In this document: piece after piece, positions 46,930 to 56,760 of the stretch | Numbering within the stretch: the stretch's first letter is position 1 | Layout of the letters: each line of letters starts with the position of its first letter | DNA from: Komagataeibacter sucrofermentans DSM 15973 | Lineage (GTDB): Bacteria > Pseudomonadota > Alphaproteobacteria > Acetobacterales > Acetobacteraceae | Direction of reading: 5' to 3' | Length of the DNA stretch: 64,000 bases | Assembly (NCBI RefSeq): GCF_040581405.1 | Contig: NZ_CP137157.1 | Coordinates: 810,001 to 874,000, forward strand | Position numbers and translations under genes: made by a program | Notes under the pieces: model-generated | What the model was told of the DNA's origin: nothing | Databases searched by the model: none | Seen by the model: only the letters and a program-made list of their open reading frames with translations

Positions 46930-46961
46930 GGGGAATGTAATCTTTTCAAAGTGTATTCCCC
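46930..46961. promoter_or_regulatory. Inverted repeat upstream of plsX
   Basis: GGGGAAT (46930-46936) and ATTCCCC (46955-46961) are perfect inverted arms 18 bases apart, about 40 bases before the plsX start. It could be an operator for fatty-acid control or an RNA stem in the rpmF-plsX transcript. No T run follows, so it is not a typical terminator. Confidence 0.4.
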
Positions 46962-47000
46962 GATCTTGCGCGTTCCTTTCTTACCCGGCACAAGACGAGC

Positions 47001-48089
47001 ATGAGCGAGACAGGTTCCTCCTTTTCCGAGACTGGGCCCTACACCCTTGCCATTGATGGCATGGGCGGGGATGGTGGTCCGGAAGTTGTAGTGGCCGGAC
47101 TGGCGATTGCGGCAGACCGACATCCTTCAGCCAGAATTCTTCTGGTTGGTGATGAGGCGACGTTGTCCGGCCTTCTGGCCCGCCATCCGCGCGCGGCCGC
47201 CATCTGCACGATCCGTCCGGCCAATTCGGCCATCCCCATGGACATGAAGCCCACCGCAGCCCTGCGCGTGCGCGATTCCTCCATGCGGCTGGCCATGGAT
47301 GCAGTATCACAGGGTGAGGCGCAGGGCGTCGTTTCCGCTGGCAACAGCGGCGCGATGCTGGCGCTGGCCAAGATCGTGGTCAAAACCCTTCCCGGCATTA
47401 CCCGCCCGGCCATGGCCGCCATCAGCCCCACCACGCGGGGCGATGTGGTCATGCTCGACCTTGGCGCCAACGTCTCGTGCGACTGGCGCAACCTTGTCGA
47501 GTTCGCCATCATGGGCGAGGCCTTCGCCAAGGCGGTGCTCGGCCTGCCCGCGCCCACCATCGGGCTGCTCAATGTCGGCTCCGAGGAACTCAAGGGTGAC
47601 GAGCGCCTGCGCCAGGCGGCTGAAGTGTTGCGCAACAGTTCGCTTGCCCGCCAGTTCCACGGCTTTGTTGAAGGCCACGACATCACCGCCGGCACGACCG
47701 ATGTGGTGGTGACGGACGGCTTTACCGGCAATGTCGCGCTGAAAACGGGCGAGGGCGCGCTGAAAATGGCGTTTACGCTGCTGCGGCAGGTCTTTACCTC
47801 CAGCCTGCTGGGCCGGATTGGCTACCTGCTGGTGCGTCCCGGGCTTGAGCGGATGAAGGAATGGCTCGACCCGCGCCGCTATAATGGCGCGGTGTTCGTG
47901 GGGCTGAACGGGGTTGTGGTCAAGTCGCATGGCGGCACGGATGCCGAAGGCTTTGCCGCGGCGGTTGACGTGGCGATGGACATGGTCACCCACCGCTTTA
48001 CCGACAGTATCCGCGAGCGCCTCGGGCACATGGAAAGCCTGACCGCCGTCAAGGCGTCCGACCCGTCGCAGACGGTCCCTGCATCCTGA
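47001..48089 (+). CDS. plsX: Phosphate acyltransferase PlsX
   Basis: A 362-residue peripheral membrane enzyme that makes acyl-phosphate from acyl-ACP for phospholipid synthesis. LAIDGMGGDGGPEVVV, VSAGNSGAMLALAKI, ISPTTRGDVVMLDLGANVSC and VVVTDGFTGNVALKTGEG are family motifs. The 5' region lacks a strong ribosome binding site. fabH follows after 89 bases. Confidence 0.96.
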   Translation: MSETGSSFSETGPYTLAIDGMGGDGGPEVVVAGLAIAADRHPSARILLVGDEATLSGLLARHPRAAAICTIRPANSAIPMDMKPTAALRVRDSSMRLAMDAVSQGEAQGVVSAGNSGAMLALAKIVVKTLPGITRPAMAAISPTTRGDVVMLDLGANVSCDWRNLVEFAIMGEAFAKAVLGLPAPTIGLLNVGSEELKGDERLRQAAEVLRNSSLARQFHGFVEGHDITAGTTDVVVTDGFTGNVALKTGEGALKMAFTLLRQVFTSSLLGRIGYLLVRPGLERMKEWLDPRRYNGAVFVGLNGVVVKSHGGTDAEGFAAAVDVAMDMVTHRFTDSIRERLGHMESLTAVKASDPSQTVPAS

Positions 48090-48178
48090 TGCGGCAATAA
48101 CAGCCGGTGTGGGGGCAGCGGGCATGCTCCGCCTGCGCCCACCCGTGCATATGAAATGATAGTGGTGGAAAAACAGGC

Positions 48179-49150
48179 ATGACGGCGAAACGCTCGCTTC
48201 TGTCCGGTTTTGGCGGTTACCTGCCCGAGCGGATCGTTACCAACGATGAACTGGCCACCTGGCTCGATACATCGGATGAATGGATTCGCGCCCGCACGGG
48301 AATTGCCCAGCGCCATATGGCGGGCGAGGGTGATACCGCCGTTTCCATGGCGGCGCAGGCTGCCCGGCAGGCGCTGGACTATGCAGGGGCCACGCCCGCT
48401 GATGTCGATGCCGTCATTGTCGCGACCAGCACGCCCGACCAGGCCTTTCCCTCCACCGCCGTGCGGGTGCAGGCCGAACTGGGCATGACGGGCGGCTTTG
48501 GCTTTGACCTTGCCGCCGCGTGTTCGGGCTTCATCTATGCACTGTCCATGGCCGATTCGCTCATTCGCAGCGGGCAGGCGCGTTCGGCGCTGGTGATTGG
48601 CAGCGAAGTCTATTCCCGCATCCTCGATAAATCAGACCGGGGCACCTACGTGCTGTTTGGCGACGGGGCAGGGGCGGTGTTCGTGACCAGCACGGATGAT
48701 GCGGCGGGAAATGCTGGCATCCTGTCCACCCATCTCCACTCAGATGGCCGTTATGGCGACCTGCTGTTCGTGGATGGCGCAACGGGCCAGCATGACAAGC
48801 CCGCCCACCTGCGCATGAACGGGCGCGAAGTGTTCCGCCATGCGGTGGGCAAGCTGTCTTCCTCGGTGGATGAGGCGCTGGCCGCCAATGGCCTGACCCA
48901 TGCGGACGTGAACTGGCTGGTGCCGCACCAGGCCAACCTGCGCATTATTGATGGCGTGGCCCGCAAGCTGGCCCTGCCGCCGGAGCGCGTGGTGGTGACG
49001 GTGGACCGGCATGCCAATACCTCTGCCGCTTCCATCCCGCTGGCCCTGAACGAGGCCGTGCGCGACGGGCGCATCAACAAGGGCGATCTGGTGCTGATGG
49101 AAGCGCTGGGTGGTGGCCTGACATGGGGTTCGGCGCTGGCGCGGCTGTAA
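48179..49150 (+). CDS. fabH: Beta-ketoacyl-ACP synthase III
   Basis: A 323-residue enzyme that starts fatty acid elongation with acetyl-CoA and malonyl-ACP. The triad is Cys115 in DLAAACSGFIYAL, His in WLVPHQANLRI and Asn in RHANTSAASIPLAL. It lies between plsX and ihfA. Confidence 0.97.
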   Translation: MTAKRSLLSGFGGYLPERIVTNDELATWLDTSDEWIRARTGIAQRHMAGEGDTAVSMAAQAARQALDYAGATPADVDAVIVATSTPDQAFPSTAVRVQAELGMTGGFGFDLAAACSGFIYALSMADSLIRSGQARSALVIGSEVYSRILDKSDRGTYVLFGDGAGAVFVTSTDDAAGNAGILSTHLHSDGRYGDLLFVDGATGQHDKPAHLRMNGREVFRHAVGKLSSSVDEALAANGLTHADVNWLVPHQANLRIIDGVARKLALPPERVVVTVDRHANTSAASIPLALNEAVRDGRINKGDLVLMEALGGGLTWGSALARL

Positions 49151-49249
49151 TGTCGTTTCGGTACCACATTGAAACGGACGCGCAACAAACAGCGCGCAGG
49201 CTTACGACATTCAATTGACGATGCCTACGCGCATGCATAACGTTTACGC

Positions 49250-49573
49250 ATGAGCACCGTCACGCGCGCCACTCTGGCAGAACACATATACGATCAGGTC
49301 GGCCTGTCCCGCCATGAATCCGCCGATATTCTGGAAGATATCCTTGAGCGGATGGCACGGACCCTTGAGGCTGGCGATACCCTCAAAATAAGCGGTTTTG
49401 GCACGTTTTCTGTCCGGCAGAAGGGGCAGCGCACGGGCCGCAACCCCAAAACCGGCGTGGAAGTGCCGATTCTGCCACGCTCGGTTCTGGTGTTTCGCCC
49501 CAGTCAGTTGCTTCGTGCCCATGTCAACGGACAGTCCGCCGGGCAGGCCCCGCCGGAAGGAGACGATGAATGA
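49250..49573 (+). CDS. ihfA: Integration host factor alpha subunit
   Basis: A 107-residue DNA-bending protein of the HU/IHF family. [26 protein letters not shown] contains the beta-arm, and [14 protein letters not shown] follows. The Pro of the arm tip intercalates in DNA in this family. The position between fabH and a MerR-type gene is the conserved alphaproteobacterial site of ihfA. The stop overlaps the MerR gene start (ATGA). Confidence 0.95.
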   Translation: MSTVTRATLAEHIYDQVGLSRHESADILEDILERMARTLEAGDTLKISGFGTFSVRQKGQRTGRNPKTGVEVPILPRSVLVFRPSQLLRAHVNGQSAGQAPPEGDDE

Positions 49574-50280
49574 CCACGGAGCACTCTCCGAGCAGCACGG
49601 TCGAGCCAGGCACGGACTGCCTGCCGATCTATGAGGTCGCGCGCGAGCTTGGGCTTGCGCAGCATGTCATGCGCATGTGGGAGGCCAGCTTTCCGCAGCT
49701 TCAGCCGCTGCGTGGGCCGGTAGGGCGGCGCTACTACCGCCCGCAGGACATAACCGTGCTGCGCGAGATTGCCGATCTGCTTTACGTGCGCAAGCTGTCG
49801 GTGGCGCAGGCGCAGGCCGAACTGGCGCGCGAGGCTCTGACCGCCCCCGAATCCGAAGGCCAGGCCGTAACCCCGCCTGCCGAACCACCCGTGGCGCAGG
49901 CCCCTGTGGTTCAGGACATGCCGGTAGAAGCCGCCCCCGCGACCGAGACGGCAACGAACACCATGCAGGTGACGGTGATCGAGGAAGTGGTGGAAACCGT
50001 CGTGGCCTGTGAAGAGCCCCCCACGGTGGCCCCGCCCGCGCCTGAAGCGCCCCTGGCGGAGGAAGCCGCGGCAACCGTGGTGGTGGAGACGGCCCCGGAG
50101 CCCGAAAGCATTGCGGAGACAGTAGCGCAGGCGCCTGTGGACGAGCCGGAACAGCCGCCGCTTGAGCAGATTGTCATGATCGAGGTTGAGCGCCTCCAGG
50201 CGGAAAATACGGTGCTGCGCGACAGCCTGCGCGGCGTGCTGGTTGAACTGCAGGCCCTGCGGCAGATGGTGCCGGTCTGA
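49570..50280 (+). CDS. MerR-type helix-turn-helix protein with long disordered linker
   Basis: A 236-residue protein. Residues about 18-80 are a MerR winged helix ([41 protein letters not shown]). Residues about 95-195 are an Ala/Pro/Glu/Val-rich linker of low complexity. The C-terminus is a predicted coiled coil ([21 protein letters not shown]). No metal-binding Cys set is seen. It overlaps ihfA by four bases and is a conserved neighbour of ihfA in alphaproteobacteria, but its targets are unknown. A tRNA-Pro gene follows. Confidence 0.88.
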   Translation: MTTEHSPSSTVEPGTDCLPIYEVARELGLAQHVMRMWEASFPQLQPLRGPVGRRYYRPQDITVLREIADLLYVRKLSVAQAQAELAREALTAPESEGQAVTPPAEPPVAQAPVVQDMPVEAAPATETATNTMQVTVIEEVVETVVACEEPPTVAPPAPEAPLAEEAAATVVVETAPEPESIAETVAQAPVDEPEQPPLEQIVMIEVERLQAENTVLRDSLRGVLVELQALRQMVPV

Positions 50281-50364
50281 TCAGGGCATTTTTTTTCGTT
50301 TTGGTTCATTACATGGGTTGCAGTCCCCCCTATCGGCTGCTACACCCTGCGCATCGCAGACAGG

Positions 50365-50438
50365 CGGGCAGTAGCGCAGCCTGGTAGCGCATCAGTCTGG
50401 GGGACTGGGGGTCGTGGGTTCGAATCCCGCCTGCCCGA
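50365..50438 (+). tRNA. tRNA-Pro (anticodon GGG)
   Basis: A 74-base cloverleaf can be drawn: acceptor arms CGGGCAG and CTGCCCG, D arm GCGC-AGCCTGGTA-GCGC, anticodon arm TCAGT-CTGGGGG-ACTGG with anticodon GGG, and T arm GTGGG-TTCGAAT-CCCGC, plus discriminator A. CCA is not encoded. A terminator hairpin follows 36 bases later. Confidence 0.97.
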
Positions 50439-50473
50439 TATCCCTGTCTGCGATAAAAAGACCAAGCAAGCAA

Positions 50474-50499
50474 AGCATCCTGCAAAGGGTGCTTTTTTT
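50474..50499 (+). terminator. Intrinsic terminator of tRNA-Pro
   Basis: AGCATCC (50474-50480) pairs with GGGTGCT (50487-50493), followed by a run of T. Confidence 0.75.
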
Positions 50500-50526
50500 G
50501 TATCTGGCGCCTGACAGGACCGGCCG

Positions 50527-51672
50527 CTAGTAGCGGGCCCGGCTCCAGTTCAGCCACAGCATGTGCAACACCGCCATGATGGCAGGCCCCATGAACAGGC
50601 CAAGCAGGCTCCAGCTTTCAGCCCCGCCAAGTATGCCCGCCAGCACCCACAGGAAGGGGAGCTGCGTCGAGCCGCCAATCAGGGCAGGGCGCACGAGGTG
50701 GTCGGCCAGAAAGATCACGGCCATGCCCAGCAGGATGATGGCCATGGCGCCGAACAGCGCGCCGGTCTTGATGAGCAGCATGAGGGCAACGGCGCTGATG
50801 GCGATGAACGCGCAGAACGGGATCATGGCGGCAATGGCCGTCACCACCCCGAACAGGAAGGGATGCGGCGCGCCCGCGACCAGATAGGCCACGGCCATCA
50901 GCATGCCTTCGCCAATGCCGACGAGCACCAGCCCCGACACCGAGCCATGCACAGAGGCGATCATCTGCAGCGCGATCCGCTCGCCCCGCTTGCCAAAGGC
51001 GCGGCGCGAGACATTGAGCGACTGGCGAATGACGGAATCGCCATCCTTGAGCAGGAAAAACAGCGTGAGGATGGCAAAGGCGAACAGCAGCACCCGGTGC
51101 AGCACCTGCGAGCCAAGCTGCTGCGTGACCTTGACGCTCTGCCCGATATTCATCGAGCCGAGCAGGGCGGACACATCCGCCGGGTTCTTCAGGTGCTCGT
51201 TCCACAGGGCGGTGATCGCCCGCTGCCCATAGGGCAGGTGATTGAGCCACTGTGGCACGGGAATGCCGGCATGGCGGGCCTCGTTGAGGAAGCGCAGCAC
51301 GCCTTCCGCCTCGCGCCCCGCCTCCAGCCCGAACAGCGCGAGCGGCCCGATGAAGATGAAGGCGATGGCCAGCGTAAACAGCAGCGGCAGCAGTGTTTTA
51401 TGCGCCCGCCCGTTCCATCGCCGCCGCGCCCGCGCGTAAAGCGGCCAGGAGGCGATGGCAAACACGCAGCCCCATATGAGCGAGGGCAGGAAGCCGCGCA
51501 CCGTATAAAGCCCAAGCAGCACGAAAAACAGCGCCAGCACCGCGCGCGCGATGCGCTGCGTGCGCTGGGTCTCGCGGAATGAACGGAAGGTTCGCATCGT
51601 GGAGGGATCGACCTCACGCCCCGTCATGGGGGCGGGAAAGCCATCCTGATCCGCGTTGTGGGGCTCCGTCAT
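50527..51672 (-). CDS. AI-2E family transporter (PerM/TqsA type)
   Basis: A 381-residue membrane protein with about eight helices. The family features are paired N-terminal helices (RAVLALFFVLLGLYTVRGFL, LLFTLAIAFIFIGPLALFGLE), a central soluble region, and the C-terminal block with VFLADHLVRPALIGGSTQLP and GLFMGPAIMAVLHMLW. Members have been linked to autoinducer-2 export, Na+/H+ exchange or other roles, and the substrate cannot be told from sequence. AGAGGAAC precedes the ATG. It is not obviously linked to its neighbours. Confidence 0.9.
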   Translation of the reverse strand: MTEPHNADQDGFPAPMTGREVDPSTMRTFRSFRETQRTQRIARAVLALFFVLLGLYTVRGFLPSLIWGCVFAIASWPLYARARRRWNGRAHKTLLPLLFTLAIAFIFIGPLALFGLEAGREAEGVLRFLNEARHAGIPVPQWLNHLPYGQRAITALWNEHLKNPADVSALLGSMNIGQSVKVTQQLGSQVLHRVLLFAFAILTLFFLLKDGDSVIRQSLNVSRRAFGKRGERIALQMIASVHGSVSGLVLVGIGEGMLMAVAYLVAGAPHPFLFGVVTAIAAMIPFCAFIAISAVALMLLIKTGALFGAMAIILLGMAVIFLADHLVRPALIGGSTQLPFLWVLAGILGGAESWSLLGLFMGPAIMAVLHMLWLNWSRARY

Positions 51673-51746
51673 TCTTGTTCCTCTGGGATGTGCTGGCTCT
51701 GCTGTATGGGGCTACTTATGCTAACGCGCCCGTGTGCGGAAAGACA

Positions 51747-53831
51747 TTAATCCTGCCGGGCGGGTGCGGTTTCAATCGCCCACAGGGCAAAAGCGTGGAT
51801 CAGCGCCGCTTCCTTGAGGGAGTCGAAGCGCCCCGTGGCCCCCCTGTGCCCGGCCTCCATATTGGTGCGCAGCATGATGGGCCGGGCCGAGCGGTTATGC
51901 GCGCGCAGGCGGGCTACCCATTTGGCGGGCTCCCAGTAGGTCACACGCGGGTCGGTCAGGCCGCCCATGGCCAGAATGGCGGGGTAGGCGCGGGGGGCTA
52001 TCTGCTCATAGGCGGCGTAACTGGCAATCAGGTCATAGGCTGCCGCATCTTCCACAGGGTTGCCCCATTCAGGCCATTCCGGCGGTGTCAGCGGCAGCGA
52101 TGCGTCGGACATGGTGTTGAGTTCATCCACAAACGGCACCACGGCCACGATGCCCGCAAACAGGTCGGGCCGCATGTTGGCGATGGCTCCCATTACCATT
52201 CCGCCAGCGGAACGTCCATCGGCCACGATGCGGCCCGCGGCGCCAAAGCCTTCGGCCACGAGGGTTTCGGCACAGGCGATGAAATCACTGAACGTGTTGG
52301 GCTTGTTGCGCCCGCGCCCGCCAAGAAACCAGTTCCAGCCCTTTTCCGAGCCACCGCGCACATGGGCGATGGCGTAAAACCAGCCCCGATCGACAAGGCT
52401 GAGCGTGCGGGTGGAAAAGACCGGGTCGATGGCATGGCCATAGGCGCCGTAGCCATAGAGCAGCAGCGGGGCCGCGCCATTGATGGGCGTGTCGTGGCGG
52501 CCCAGCACCGTAATTGGCACCAGCTCGCCATCAGGGGCATGGGCCATGAGCCGCCAGCAGCGGTACTGCGCCGGGTCGTGGCCTGACGGCACCTCCTGCT
52601 GCTTGAGCAGGGTCTCGGCCCCGCTTGCCATGTCACGCGCATGCCATGTGCGCGGGGTGGTGGGGGACTGGTAGACGTAGCGCAGTTCGGTGGTGTCGTA
52701 TTCGTAGCCACCTACCAGTGTCAGGTCATAGGCGGCTTCATCAGGCTCGAGGGCCTCGGTCGTGCCGTCCACGCTGCGGATGACGATGCGCGTATTGGCG
52801 TCACGGCGCTCGCGCCAGGCCAGGTGGCCCGACCACACCATGCACTCCGTAATGTAGCGGCCCGGCTCATGGGGCACGAGGTCGCGCCAGTTGGCGCGCG
52901 CGGGCGCCGTGTCGGGCGTGGTCATGAGCTTGAAGTCATACGCGCCATCGGCATTGGTCAGGATGATGAAATCCGTGCCCTGATGGTACAGCCCGTACAT
53001 GAGGCCCGTCTCGCGCACGCTTGCGCAGCCTGGGGCGGCCTGCGGGTCATGGCCGGGAATGAGCCAGGACTCGGATGTGTCATGATTGCCGCTGGAAATG
53101 ATGATCCACCCGCCCGAGCGCGTGGCCTCCACGCCCACGAAAAAGCCGGGATCGGCTTCTTCATACACCAGCGTGTCGTGGTCCTCGCCAATGCGGCGGC
53201 GATAGACGCGGGCCGGGCGGCCATGGCTGTCGCGCCAGACCCAGAACAGGAAGGTGCTGTCGGGCGAAAACACAAACGCCCCGCTACAGTTCTCGACCGG
53301 GGGCAGGGGCGCGCCGTCACCGCTCAGCCTGCGGATGTGGATGCGGTAGATTTCCGAGCCCTGCGTGTCCTCCGCATGGGCGAACAGGCTGTGGTCGGGG
53401 CTGTGGGCGGCGGCGGCGACGGCGTAATATTCATGCCCCCTGGCCGCGTCATTCACGTCCAGAAGCACTTCTTCCGCCGCCGGGGTGGCTGTGGGGTAGC
53501 GTTTATAGACCGGATACTGCGCGCCTGCCGTGTAGCTGGTCTGGTAGCTGTAGGGGCCATGCGGGCTGGGCGGATAGGTGTCATCCGCCTGCATGCGCCC
53601 CTTCATCTCGGCCACGAGGCGGGCCTGCAACGCGTCCGTGCCGGACAGGACGGACTGCGTATAGGCATTTTCCGCCCGCAGGTGATCGGCAATGTCGGGG
53701 CGCAGGAGCGTGGGGTCGCGCAGCACCTCCTGCCAGTTATCGTCCTTCATCCACGCATATTCATCATGCCGGGTGCGGCCAAGCTGCGTGATGGCGTGGG
53801 GGATCTGGCGGGCAATGGGGGGCGTGGTCAT
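51747..53831 (-). CDS. ptrB: Oligopeptidase B (S9A serine peptidase)
   Basis: A 694-residue prolyl-oligopeptidase-family enzyme that cleaves peptides after Arg or Lys. The catalytic triad is Ser541 in DGRSAGGM, Asp627 in GLTDPRV and His662 in MEAGHRGATGR. The N-terminal beta-propeller fills residues about 70-400, with the N-terminal HGPYSYQTSY strand. GAGGACC lies before the ATG. It has no signal peptide, so it acts in the cytoplasm. It lies 22 bases after a Nudix gene on the same strand. Confidence 0.94.
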   Translation of the reverse strand: MTTPPIARQIPHAITQLGRTRHDEYAWMKDDNWQEVLRDPTLLRPDIADHLRAENAYTQSVLSGTDALQARLVAEMKGRMQADDTYPPSPHGPYSYQTSYTAGAQYPVYKRYPTATPAAEEVLLDVNDAARGHEYYAVAAAAHSPDHSLFAHAEDTQGSEIYRIHIRRLSGDGAPLPPVENCSGAFVFSPDSTFLFWVWRDSHGRPARVYRRRIGEDHDTLVYEEADPGFFVGVEATRSGGWIIISSGNHDTSESWLIPGHDPQAAPGCASVRETGLMYGLYHQGTDFIILTNADGAYDFKLMTTPDTAPARANWRDLVPHEPGRYITECMVWSGHLAWRERRDANTRIVIRSVDGTTEALEPDEAAYDLTLVGGYEYDTTELRYVYQSPTTPRTWHARDMASGAETLLKQQEVPSGHDPAQYRCWRLMAHAPDGELVPITVLGRHDTPINGAAPLLLYGYGAYGHAIDPVFSTRTLSLVDRGWFYAIAHVRGGSEKGWNWFLGGRGRNKPNTFSDFIACAETLVAEGFGAAGRIVADGRSAGGMVMGAIANMRPDLFAGIVAVVPFVDELNTMSDASLPLTPPEWPEWGNPVEDAAAYDLIASYAAYEQIAPRAYPAILAMGGLTDPRVTYWEPAKWVARLRAHNRSARPIMLRTNMEAGHRGATGRFDSLKEAALIHAFALWAIETAPARQD

Positions 53832-53853
53832 CGCATGGTCCTCGGGCAGGGGT

Positions 53854-54705
53854 TCAGGCGGAGCGGGGAGCGTGCCAACCGGTCAGGCCTTCGCGCAGGC
53901 GCTGGCCTTCGGGGCTGGTGGCGTCAATCATTCCCGTGCGCAGGAACAGGTCGATCAGCACGAGGTTGACGTTGAACTTGAACGCATCCGTGTCACGCAC
54001 CAGCGTATAGGCTTCCTCGATCGGGATCAGGCGGAATTCCTCCACCTCGCCGTCGGCAGGGGTGGGCACGAAGTCAGGCGGCAGTTCCAGCTCAAAACAG
54101 TGCAGCACGTCGCGGCGCAGCCCCTCGGGCCGGTCTAGCGCATAGCGGATATCGGCGGTGGGGCGGGCGCGCTGCACCAGTTCGGCGGGCAGGCTGGCTT
54201 CCTCCGCCGCTTCCTTGAACAGGGCTTCGGCCGCCGTATGGCCCGCCGGTATGCCGCCTGCCACGAGGTGGTCGAGCTTGCCGGGGTCGAGCCGCTTGGT
54301 CATGGAACGCCGCGCGATCCACAGATGCAGCCCCTGGGGCAGGCGTACGAGGCCGTTGAGGTGCACGCCCGCGGCCATCAGGCCAAACAGCGGCAGCGCG
54401 CCCCGGTCGATGCGGGCCACGGGGGGCTGGGCCATGTCGGTCCAGACATCGAACAGTTCATGGTGTGAGCGATAGACGCCTGCCTGGGCCATGGCCTCGC
54501 CAATGGCTTCGAGCCGCGCGGGGTTGGCGAGGGTGACGGTATTGCCCGCATGGGTCATGCCGTGTGCAAGCAGCACTGGCAGCAGGGCGGGCTGCACCCA
54601 GCCCGCGGCGGCATCCCCCAGCCGGAACTCCAGCCGCCCGCCGGGCAGCAACGCCGTATTGCAGGCGGCGATATGACGAAAGAAACCTTCAAGGCTGCGT
54701 GACAT
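53854..54705 (-). CDS. DUF4743-type Nudix hydrolase family protein
   Basis: A 283-residue protein. Residues about 110-260 form a Nudix domain whose box, GGIPAGHTAAEALFKEAAEEAS (150-171), differs from the general consensus: His replaces the first Glu, Lys-Glu replaces Arg-Glu and Ala-Ser replaces Gly. These changes are typical of the DUF4743/thiamine-pyrophosphokinase-associated subfamily, some of whose members act on damaged forms of thiamine phosphates. The N-terminal 100 residues are a helical extension. It is the first gene of a pair with ptrB. Confidence 0.85.
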   Translation of the reverse strand: MSRSLEGFFRHIAACNTALLPGGRLEFRLGDAAAGWVQPALLPVLLAHGMTHAGNTVTLANPARLEAIGEAMAQAGVYRSHHELFDVWTDMAQPPVARIDRGALPLFGLMAAGVHLNGLVRLPQGLHLWIARRSMTKRLDPGKLDHLVAGGIPAGHTAAEALFKEAAEEASLPAELVQRARPTADIRYALDRPEGLRRDVLHCFELELPPDFVPTPADGEVEEFRLIPIEEAYTLVRDTDAFKFNVNLVLIDLFLRTGMIDATSPEGQRLREGLTGWHAPRSA

Positions 54706-54829
54706 GTTTCATCCCTGTCCTTCGGGTTGAGGCTGGCATAACGGCTGCCCCCCAGCCTGACAATGCCAGCCATGGCATGGCGGCGCATGGGAATATGGGT
54801 TGCAAAACAGGCGGCGTGTGCCACATGCG

Positions 54830-56659
54830 ATGGCTATGGCTGTTTCCCCCACGGCCCGGCCCGATATGCCGGAGCGCTCCGCCGCCGCCACCCTGCGCGG
54901 CCTGTTACCCTATCTGTGGCCCCGTCATGACCCGCGCACCCGCCTGCGCGTGGTGGGGGTGTGCGCGCTGCTGGTCGCGGCCAAGGTGGCCACCATTGGC
55001 GTGCCCTATGCCTACAGCCGCGTGATCGACGCACTCCAGCCCCATGCGGGGGGCGTTGCCATGATGCCGCTCCTGCTGATCGTGGGGTATGGCCTGCTGC
55101 GCATGGCGGCGGCGGGCCTGGGTGAGTTGCGTGATGCCCTGTTCGCCCCGCTGCGCTACCGCATCAGCCGCGTTGCGGCCATGCAGAGCTTTACGCACAT
55201 GCACCAGCTTTCGCTGCGCTTTCACCTCAACCGGCAGTCGGGCGGGGTGACGCGGGCCATCGCGCGCGGCACGGAAGCCATCGAGACGCTGCTGCGCGTG
55301 GGCGTGTTCAACGTGGTGCCCACGCTGATCGAGGCGCTGATGGTCATCATCGTGATCTGGCGGCTGTTTGACTGGCGCTACGCGGTGGTGATGCTCGCGG
55401 CGGTGGCGGCGTATGTGGCGTTTACCATCAAGTTCACCTCATGGCGCATCGGCCTGCGCCGCCAGATGAACGAGATCAACAGCGAGGCGAGCTGGAAGGC
55501 GCTCGACAGCCTGCTCAACTACGAGACCGTCAAGTATTTCGGCAACGAGGACCATGAGCGCAAGCGCTACGAGGATGCCCAGCGCCGTTACGAGCAGGCG
55601 GCCATCCGCACCCAGATTTCGCTCAACGGGCTCAATTTCGGGCAGGCGGCGATCATTGCCGTGGCCCTGATCGCGGTCATGCTCATGGCCGGGCGCGATG
55701 TTGAGGCAGGCCGCATGACGGTGGGGCACTTCGTGCTGGTCAATACCTACCTCATGCAGCTTTACCTGCCGCTCAACTTTCTGGGCAGCGTGTATTCCTC
55801 GCTGCGCAATTCCCTGGTCGACCTCGAGCACATGTTCGGCCTGATGGATGAACGCGCCGACATTACCGATTCCGCAAGCGCCCTAGTCCTGCCCGCGCGG
55901 CTTGATGAAGCGCCCGCCGCCGATATCCGCTTCGAGGACGTGCAGTTCAGCTACCGCCCCGACCGCGAGATCCTGCGCGGCATCAGCTTTCATGTGCCCG
56001 CGGGCCACCGGGTGGCCATCGTGGGGCCGACAGGGGCGGGCAAATCCACCATCAGCCGCCTGCTGTTCCGTTTTTATGATGTGACGGCAGGCCGCATCAT
56101 GGTCGATGGGCATGACATCCGCGACTACACGCAGGCGGCCCTGCGCGGAGCCATTGGCGTGGTGCCGCAGGATACCATCCTGTTCAACGATACCATCGGC
56201 TACAACATCGCCTATGGCCGCCTCGGGGCCACGCAGGCGGAGGTGGAGCAGGCGGCGCGTCTGGCCTGCATCCATGACTTCATCATGAGCCTGCCCGAAG
56301 GCTACGCCACGAGGGTGGGCGAGCGGGGGCTCAAGCTCTCGGGTGGCGAGAAGCAGCGCGTGGCCATTGCCCGCACCATTCTCAAGAACCCGCGCGTGCT
56401 GCTGCTCGATGAGGCGACAAGCGCGCTTGACACCGGCACCGAGCACGAGATCCAGACCGCCCTGCGCGCGGTCGCGGCCAACCGCACCACGCTCATCATC
56501 GCCCACCGGCTCTCCACCATCGTGGATGTGGATGAAATCCTTGTGATGGGCCACGGCCAGATCCTCGAGCGCGGCACGCATCGCGCCCTGCTCGAGCGGG
56601 GCGGCCTTTATGCAGGCATGTGGGCCGCCCAGGCGGAGGAAGATGCCGAGCGCGGGTGA
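54830..56659 (+). CDS. Atm1/HMT1-type ABC exporter
   Basis: A half-transporter of about 609 residues with six membrane helices, then an ATPase domain with Walker A GPTGAGKST, signature LSGGEKQR, Walker B VLLLDEATSALD and the H-loop IIAHRLST. Segments LRFHLNRQSGGVTRAIARGT and LNYETVKYFGNEDHE are hallmarks of Atm1-type exporters, which export glutathione-linked sulfur or metal conjugates and support cytosolic Fe-S or heavy-metal balance. The start is uncertain; ATG codons at 54830 and 54836 are likely. A small gene follows 101 bases later. Confidence 0.93.
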   Translation: MAMAVSPTARPDMPERSAAATLRGLLPYLWPRHDPRTRLRVVGVCALLVAAKVATIGVPYAYSRVIDALQPHAGGVAMMPLLLIVGYGLLRMAAAGLGELRDALFAPLRYRISRVAAMQSFTHMHQLSLRFHLNRQSGGVTRAIARGTEAIETLLRVGVFNVVPTLIEALMVIIVIWRLFDWRYAVVMLAAVAAYVAFTIKFTSWRIGLRRQMNEINSEASWKALDSLLNYETVKYFGNEDHERKRYEDAQRRYEQAAIRTQISLNGLNFGQAAIIAVALIAVMLMAGRDVEAGRMTVGHFVLVNTYLMQLYLPLNFLGSVYSSLRNSLVDLEHMFGLMDERADITDSASALVLPARLDEAPAADIRFEDVQFSYRPDREILRGISFHVPAGHRVAIVGPTGAGKSTISRLLFRFYDVTAGRIMVDGHDIRDYTQAALRGAIGVVPQDTILFNDTIGYNIAYGRLGATQAEVEQAARLACIHDFIMSLPEGYATRVGERGLKLSGGEKQRVAIARTILKNPRVLLLDEATSALDTGTEHEIQTALRAVAANRTTLIIAHRLSTIVDVDEILVMGHGQILERGTHRALLERGGLYAGMWAAQAEEDAERG

Positions 56660-56760
56660 CGCCCCTCACGCGGGCTTGTGACCCCTTGCATGACCGCCCC
56701 GCACTGGTCAGGCGCGGCAAGGCGGTACATATCAGGGATAACGCGAAAAGGAGCCGTGAC

